DNA of 20,825 nucleotides from Chitinophagaceae bacterium. Lineage in GTDB: Bacteria; Bacteroidota; Bacteroidia; Chitinophagales; Chitinophagaceae. The stretch is taken from assembly GCA_013205585.1 (NCBI GenBank), contig JABMML010000149.1, positions 1-20,825 of the forward strand, read 5' to 3'. This document shows positions 16,502 to 20,825 of the stretch, in pieces. Numbering within the stretch: position 1 is the stretch's first letter; the number at the start of each line of letters is the position of its first letter. The position numbers were made by a program, and so were the translations under genes. A model generated the notes under the pieces. That model saw nothing but the letters and a program-made list of their open reading frames with translations, had not been told where the DNA came from and ran no database searches.

Positions 16502-18073
16502 TTACATCTTCACAATAGCCTTTATAGATGTTTTATCTACATTTTGCAAGCGAATATAATATACACCAGCAGACAAGCCTGCACCGTATAAATTATAGCT
16601 ATTGGTTCCAGCAAAACTATAATTAGCTTCGACCAAAATTTGAATCACCGTTCCTTCTCCATTTAATAATTGAAGTGAGGTATTACCCCCATTGGTTTTA
16701 AATTCAATCTTAGTCATATTTGTAAAAGGGTTCGGATAATTATAAATGAGTGCCTCTTTGGCAAATACCGAATTTTTATTCTTGATACCGCAAACACTAG
16801 CGTTAATTAATGGGATAGTTGGAAACTGCTTTAATAGAATTTCAGTTTCAGCAGTTGCTGAAACACAGAACCAATTTTGTAAAATTGTATTGTATACAGA
16901 TCTAAAATCGAATTGGTAAGGGATATTATCATTACTTGAGGCAGCTGCAGGTATAGCTGGATTATCTCCAAAAACGCCACCCCTTACATTTTTCCCAAAT
17001 AAAAACAAAGGGGCAGCAGCGCCGTGATCTGTTCCACCACTTGCATTTGATTTTATTCTTCTTCCAAATTCAGAATAAGTCATGCCTATCACACGATCTT
17101 CAATTTCTAAACCAGTCATGTCTGATTGAAATGCTGCAATAGAATCGGAAAGTACTTTTAATAAATTAGCATGTGTACCTGTGGTTGTATCAGTTAATAT
17201 GACTTGTCCCGCGTGTGTATCAAAGCCCCCATAATTAACCAAGTATACTTTGGTTTGTAAGCCACCTTTAATTAATCTAGCAACAATTTTTAATTGCGCT
17301 GCTAAATTATTATTTGGATAAGCTACTTGTTGCGATACACTATCTGAAGCTTGTTTAATTCTTACTGTATAAAGGTTGGTTTGTTTTGCAATACTTCTTA
17401 TAAAGCTAAGTTCATAACCAGCATTGGTATTTACAGAAACAGCATCTGTGCCTTCAATTAAATTATAAAAAGAACTTGGATCTGAAATGCTTAATGCCAT
17501 ATTTACTGCAGGACCTTGGCAAGTAAGTGTTGATAGTGAACCTATCTGAATGGCAATTGGGTCTGGGTTGGTTTTATTTGGATAGGCATCTGGATAATCG
17601 GTATACTCATAATTTAAAAAACGACCTGCCCAACCTGTATTTAAATATTGGTCGCTATCGGAACCAGACATCCATATATCGGTAGCTCTAAAATGTGAAA
17701 AACTTGGCTGAGGATATCCAACCGATTGCACAATATTCAATTTTCCTTCTGTAAATAAATTTTGAAATGCAGTCATAGAAGGATGCATACCTGTAGCATT
17801 ATTTCCCATTAATTTTAAGACCTTATTTTCCGGCAAGGCTATATTGGTTCTAGCATTCTTATAATTAGCATAATTACTTAATGGGATAACAGTATTCAAT
17901 CCGTCGTTACCACCACTTAATTGAACAATAACAAGCACTTTGTCCGTATTGGAAGTTGAAAGCAGTGCCGTGTTTAGTAAAGGATGGTCCTGTAAAACAT
18001 GAATAGCATTGCCACTAATCATAGTGGGTGCAACTAAAGCTAAACTATTTCTTATAAATTTTCTTCTTTCCAT
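16502..18073 (-). CDS. DUF1501 protein with Tat-like signal and type IX secretion tail
   Basis: This 523-residue DUF1501 protein belongs to a family related to the alkaline phosphatase/sulfatase fold. Residues 1-20 begin MERRKFIRNS, a twin-arginine motif, followed by a modest hydrophobic stretch. Family motifs include VIVQLSGGNDGLNTVIP (48-64), PSFSHFRATDIWMSG (123-137), GGFDTH (282-287), GMTYSEFGRRIK (330-341) and GGTDHGAAAPLFLFG (346-360). Residues about 443-523 form a Por secretion tail: YNYPNPFTNMTKIEF, then GLSAGVYYIRLQN and a short basic end (KAIVKM). That tail targets proteins through the type IX system to the surface. The start lies 1 bp after the DUF1800 stop, so translation is likely coupled. 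The DUF1800/DUF1501 pairing is widespread, but its biochemical role is not established. Confidence 0.93.
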   Translation of the reverse strand: MERRKFIRNSLALVAPTMISGNAIHVLQDHPLLNTALLSTSNTDKVLVIVQLSGGNDGLNTVIPLSNYANYKNARTNIALPENKVLKLMGNNATGMHPSMTAFQNLFTEGKLNIVQSVGYPQPSFSHFRATDIWMSGSDSDQYLNTGWAGRFLNYEYTDYPDAYPNKTNPDPIAIQIGSLSTLTCQGPAVNMALSISDPSSFYNLIEGTDAVSVNTNAGYELSFIRSIAKQTNLYTVRIKQASDSVSQQVAYPNNNLAAQLKIVARLIKGGLQTKVYLVNYGGFDTHAGQVILTDTTTGTHANLLKVLSDSIAAFQSDMTGLEIEDRVIGMTYSEFGRRIKSNASGGTDHGAAAPLFLFGKNVRGGVFGDNPAIPAAASSNDNIPYQFDFRSVYNTILQNWFCVSATAETEILLKQFPTIPLINASVCGIKNKNSVFAKEALIYNYPNPFTNMTKIEFKTNGGNTSLQLLNGEGTVIQILVEANYSFAGTNSYNLYGAGLSAGVYYIRLQNVDKTSIKAIVKM

Positions 18074-18074
18074 T

Positions 18075-19679
18075 TTATTGTAATTGATAATCTGGCAAAT
18101 TCATAATATATTTCAATAAGGATTTAAGCCTTGTATGTACAGTATTAAAGTTAATAGTGGTTGGACTCAAATTATAGGCATTCCATGCATCGGTCCAATA
18201 ATAATCCGATGTTTGACCAGATAATAAAATTTGTTTTTTTAAATTAGCTTTTAAACTGGCATCTATTTCTGTAGAAACTAAAAATGAAAATACACTTTCA
18301 ATGAGTACATTTGGATCGGCAGGATTCGGGCAAACATTTTTAGCAAATTGTATTGTATTTACTATTACTTTTTTTCCATTTCTTGTATAGCCTGTTTCTA
18401 TCATTAAATCGGTAAACTTATTGCGCTTAGGCAGGGTATCAGCATTTATCCAAAGCTTATTATAGTCTGGGGTTTGATAAAAAGCAGGCCAGCCCGATAC
18501 ATTGGGTGGGTCAACAGGGTTTTGGCCCATACTAATAAGTTGGTTCACCATATAATTATGTAAAAAATACGAATCGGTGTAATCAGTAATTGCATTTGGA
18601 AATGTAATTTCATACTGCCTTAAAAAAGCAATGACGTGATCAACGGGACTTTTTATCTGGCAGCCAATATACAGCGTATCATAAAAGTGTTCACTAGATA
18701 AAAGGGTTTTTAATACAGGTTTTATCTCGTAATTATTTGCAATAAATATATTACTAAGTGGAGTTATAATATTATTCTCTATAGTATCATCAATGTAGTA
18801 ATAAACAAAATATCTATATAGTTTACGACAAATAAATTTTGCCATTTCCGTCTTTTGAAAAATCATGGTCAACAACTCGTCTGTTTCCAAAGCGCCATTG
18901 GCAGCTGTTTTGCCTGTGATTATAGTGCCTTTATAAAAACTAGAAAATGTTTTGTTAGTAGTATCGTGCCTACTGCTATCAAAAATTGAATTAAAATTGG
19001 CATCTATTCTCCATCCAGTTAAAACTTTTGCTGCATTTTTGACATCCTCTTCCATATATTTAGCACCCCCCTCTTTACCCACTGTATACAGTTCTTGCAA
19101 CTCTCTTCCATAGTTTTCATCTGGCGCTGTTTTAGTATTAAGATAGCCGTTCAAATATCTAAGCATGCCTGGGTCGGTGGTGACCAAACGCACCATTTGT
19201 TTAAAATTACCAACACAATTATTTCTAAAAATTTGATGGTGATTATAAATCATTGAGCCATATCCTATCGTATCTGCTTCTGTACCGAAATGATTGCTCC
19301 AAAATAGGCTTAACTTTTCACGAATATTTTTTTCTTGGCCTAACCAAACACTAATTAGCCATTTTTTGTAACTATTTCGGCGATAGCTATTAATAGTCCC
19401 ATCGGTAGTTATATCATTTACCCATGTTTTACCCGATGGTACATTAGGATCGGTGAATGTTGTTGAGTTATATTCATTCAATGGAGTTGGAATAGCAATA
19501 GTTTGAACATTCAGTAATTCCTCTATACTGGCCATTAAACCCTTAGTTTTAAAATATTCAATATCTGAGGCCTTGGCACCGAACATGGTACGATTTAGTA
19601 AATGCTTTGAATGTAAGGACATCCAATTGCCTTTATAAGTATTTAAACCTAATACGCTTGTTTTGGGGGCAAGGGACAT
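18075..19679 (-). CDS. DUF1800 family protein
   Basis: This 534-residue protein carries the recognisable DUF1800 motifs: SKHLLNRTMFGAKASDIEYF (24-43), REKLSLFWSNHFGTE (120-134), DENYGRELQELYTVGKEGG (187-205), DVKNAAKVLTGWR (212-224) and later NPVDPPNVSGWP. No signal peptide is evident at the N-terminus (MSLAPKTSVLGLNTYKGNW). Extension is impossible, because an in-frame stop lies five codons upstream of the ATG. It is the first gene of the run DUF1800 - DUF1501 - M28, with a single base between it and DUF1501. A possible -7 box lies upstream at 19708. Function is unknown in the family. The missing export signal is odd next to a partner with both Tat and T9SS features. Confidence 0.93.
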   Translation of the reverse strand: MSLAPKTSVLGLNTYKGNWMSLHSKHLLNRTMFGAKASDIEYFKTKGLMASIEELLNVQTIAIPTPLNEYNSTTFTDPNVPSGKTWVNDITTDGTINSYRRNSYKKWLISVWLGQEKNIREKLSLFWSNHFGTEADTIGYGSMIYNHHQIFRNNCVGNFKQMVRLVTTDPGMLRYLNGYLNTKTAPDENYGRELQELYTVGKEGGAKYMEEDVKNAAKVLTGWRIDANFNSIFDSSRHDTTNKTFSSFYKGTIITGKTAANGALETDELLTMIFQKTEMAKFICRKLYRYFVYYYIDDTIENNIITPLSNIFIANNYEIKPVLKTLLSSEHFYDTLYIGCQIKSPVDHVIAFLRQYEITFPNAITDYTDSYFLHNYMVNQLISMGQNPVDPPNVSGWPAFYQTPDYNKLWINADTLPKRNKFTDLMIETGYTRNGKKVIVNTIQFAKNVCPNPADPNVLIESVFSFLVSTEIDASLKANLKKQILLSGQTSDYYWTDAWNAYNLSPTTINFNTVHTRLKSLLKYIMNLPDYQLQ

Positions 19680-19707
19680 ACTAATTACTATTTATGAAAA
19701 GTAGATT

Positions 19708-19715
19708 CAAATTTA
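19708..19715 (-). promoter_or_regulatory. Possible -7 promoter element of the DUF1800-DUF1501-M28 operon
   Basis: On the minus strand this reads TAAATTTG, a match to TAnnTTTG, ending 28 bases before the DUF1800 ATG. It lies in the 79-bp gap after the blh stop, supporting a transcript separate from blh. No clear -33 element was found. Confidence 0.38.
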
Positions 19716-19758
19716 TGAATATTTTTTGAAATAGAAAATTAACTAATCTGACTAAAAG

Positions 19759-20670
19759 TTAATCTGGTTTCAACTTAATCTTCGTAAAAATTTGTAAATG
19801 AGGAAGTGCTAACACCGACAAACTAATAAATAGTAGTGTAAAAATGCCTGATGCATCCTTGCTATTGAGTGTTAGAAAGGTTATATATAAAAACCCAAAC
19901 CAGGCCATAATAGAAAAGGGGGCCGATTTGATAAGTAAGTTCTTCCACCCATTAAAATCATTGGGCATACCAAAAGTGATTCTTATTTTATCAAATGATA
20001 ATAAAGAGTGCCAGAATCCAAAATAAAAGGCAAAACAAAGCCATAAAGGCATATAAAGGGCGAAACTAATGAGTATTGCTTGTTGTAAAATTAAATAGTA
20101 GTAGTATTTATTTTTTGAAAAGAAATGTGCTTTAAAAAAGAATAATATAATATAAACAAGTGCTAAACCTATTAGTGTAATGGGATATATTTTATTTGCT
20201 AGAGCAGTCCATTGACCTTCATTAAAAGCAGAGCGCTCCATTCTTATAAAAATTTGCAAAGCAAAGTTTATATTTTTTGAAAGTAATAATAAAATCCATA
20301 GTAGACCAATGACTGAATAGGCTATTTTTTGAACAGCATTTTCAGTTTTTCCCAACCAATCAATTTCTCCGAAATGATAAGCAGTTATTAATATAAATAT
20401 AATTAAAGCCGCAACAGGGAAAAAGTACCAAACCAATGCATAGGCAATGATGTTGGCTATGTATTTTAATAGAAATCTCTTTTGATTACTATCTGACTTA
20501 TGTAAATGTTGGTCAATATATAAGTCCAAGGCTCCATGGGGAACTCCAAAAAGAATTAGTACAATAATTAAGAAGGAAATATGAGTACTGTTGTTTAAAA
20601 CGAAAACGGTATCAATGAGAAATAAAAAGAAGGCAAATAATATTAGGTAGAGGCGAAGTTTTATTTGCAT
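19759..20670 (-). CDS. blh: Brp/Blh-family beta-carotene 15,15'-dioxygenase
   Basis: This 303-residue polytopic membrane protein has about eight hydrophobic segments. The histidines thought to bind iron are in their family contexts: H45 in GVPHGALD, H99 in AYHFGEIDW, H221 in FGFWHSLLS and H291 in LALPHLQ. The enzyme splits beta-carotene symmetrically into two retinals, the chromophore of microbial rhodopsins. The gene lies immediately downstream of a rhodopsin gene (20733 onward) on the same strand, the classic pairing. A strong intrinsic terminator sits between them, its T-tract ending 11 bases before this ATG, so expression likely depends on read-through. Its leader has no Shine-Dalgarno, as usual in this phylum. 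No carotenoid biosynthesis gene is in the window, so beta-carotene supply must be encoded elsewhere. Confidence 0.95.
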   Translation of the reverse strand: MQIKLRLYLILFAFFLFLIDTVFVLNNSTHISFLIIVLILFGVPHGALDLYIDQHLHKSDSNQKRFLLKYIANIIAYALVWYFFPVAALIIFILITAYHFGEIDWLGKTENAVQKIAYSVIGLLWILLLLSKNINFALQIFIRMERSAFNEGQWTALANKIYPITLIGLALVYIILFFFKAHFFSKNKYYYYLILQQAILISFALYMPLWLCFAFYFGFWHSLLSFDKIRITFGMPNDFNGWKNLLIKSAPFSIMAWFGFLYITFLTLNSKDASGIFTLLFISLSVLALPHLQIFTKIKLKPD

Positions 20671-20681
20671 GGATGTAAATT

Positions 20682-20714
20682 AAAAAAAAGGGGCAAGTAA
20701 CCAACTTGCCCCTT
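20682..20714 (-). terminator. Strong intrinsic terminator between rhodopsin and blh
   Basis: AAGGGGCAAGT (20688-20698) and ACTTGCCCCTT (20704-20714) form a perfect 11-bp stem with a 5-base loop. Read on the minus strand, the GC-rich core is followed by TTTTTTTT (20682-20689) and then AATTT. It lies 18 bases after the rhodopsin stop codon and 11 bases before the blh start codon. Confidence 0.93.
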
Positions 20715-20732
20715 ATAAGTTATTATAATATA

Positions 20733-20825
20733 TTAAGCAGCTTTTCTACTTAAGCTATAAATAACCAAACCAAAACCGATTTTATTGATTGCATCACCAA
20801 TATTGTATATAACATCCATGTTTAA
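20733..20825 (-). CDS. Microbial rhodopsin, C-terminal fragment (helix G, 5' part outside window)
   Basis: The minus strand from the window edge to a TAA at 20733-20735 encodes 30 residues that can be read in full as helix G of a type I rhodopsin: VIYNIGDAINKIGFGLVIYS, then LSRKAA and stop. The lysine in the D-A-I-N-K pattern is in the position of the retinal Schiff-base lysine, and the following GFGLVIY matches the conserved end of proteorhodopsin and xanthorhodopsin helices. The gene pairs with blh directly downstream. Helix C, which would tell a proton from a sodium or chloride pump, is outside the window, so ion specificity is open. The fragment is short, but the pattern plus the blh neighbour makes the call strong. 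Confidence 0.9.
   Translation of the reverse strand, partial: LNMDVIYNIGDAINKIGFGLVIYSLSRKAA

Overview
The window is AT-rich, densely coding DNA from a member of the phylum Bacteroidota, most likely a Chitinophagales-type free-living bacterium; genus cannot be fixed from sequence alone. The evidence is a SusC/SusD outer-membrane pair, a type IX secretion (Por) C-terminal tail on a DUF1501 protein, start codons without Shine-Dalgarno motifs, and several TAnnTTTG boxes of the Bacteroidota -7 promoter type. No tRNA, rRNA, CRISPR array, insertion sequence or prophage was seen.

Layout. (1) Positions 1-4381, minus strand: a SusC-type TonB-dependent transporter followed by its SusD-like lipoprotein, the latter cut by the window edge. 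(2) 4573-10871: a secreted YncE-like propeller/alkaline-phosphatase-fold fusion (+), a second, non-SusC TonB-dependent receptor (+) preceded by a striking 18-bp perfect inverted repeat and a 15-bp tandem repeat, then convergent to them a secreted PHP-fold phosphodiesterase and a small acidic protein (-). With the SusCD pair this looks like a locus for taking up and hydrolysing an organic, probably phosphorus-containing, substrate. (3) 11140-14214: a PAP2 lipid phosphatase, a GT39/ArnT-like membrane glycosyltransferase and a GT2 polyprenyl-phosphate sugar synthase-like enzyme, together a plausible lipid-linked-sugar module for the cell envelope. (4) 14328-14696: an unrecognised 122-residue protein whose start codon sits in an inverted repeat. 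(5) 14868-19679, minus strand: a tight DUF1800 - DUF1501 - M28 peptidase operon, with a Tat-like signal and a T9SS tail on the DUF1501 protein. (6) 19759-20825, minus strand: a Brp/Blh beta-carotene cleavage enzyme and, running off the right edge, the last helix of a microbial rhodopsin including the retinal-binding lysine.

The most interesting region is the right end. The rhodopsin tail was found by translating the edge of the window. The retinal-making enzyme lies directly downstream of it, so the cell probably has a light-driven ion pump. A textbook intrinsic terminator separates the two genes and ends only about a dozen bases before the blh start codon, leaving no room for a separate promoter. 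Blh is therefore probably made by read-through at a lower level than rhodopsin.
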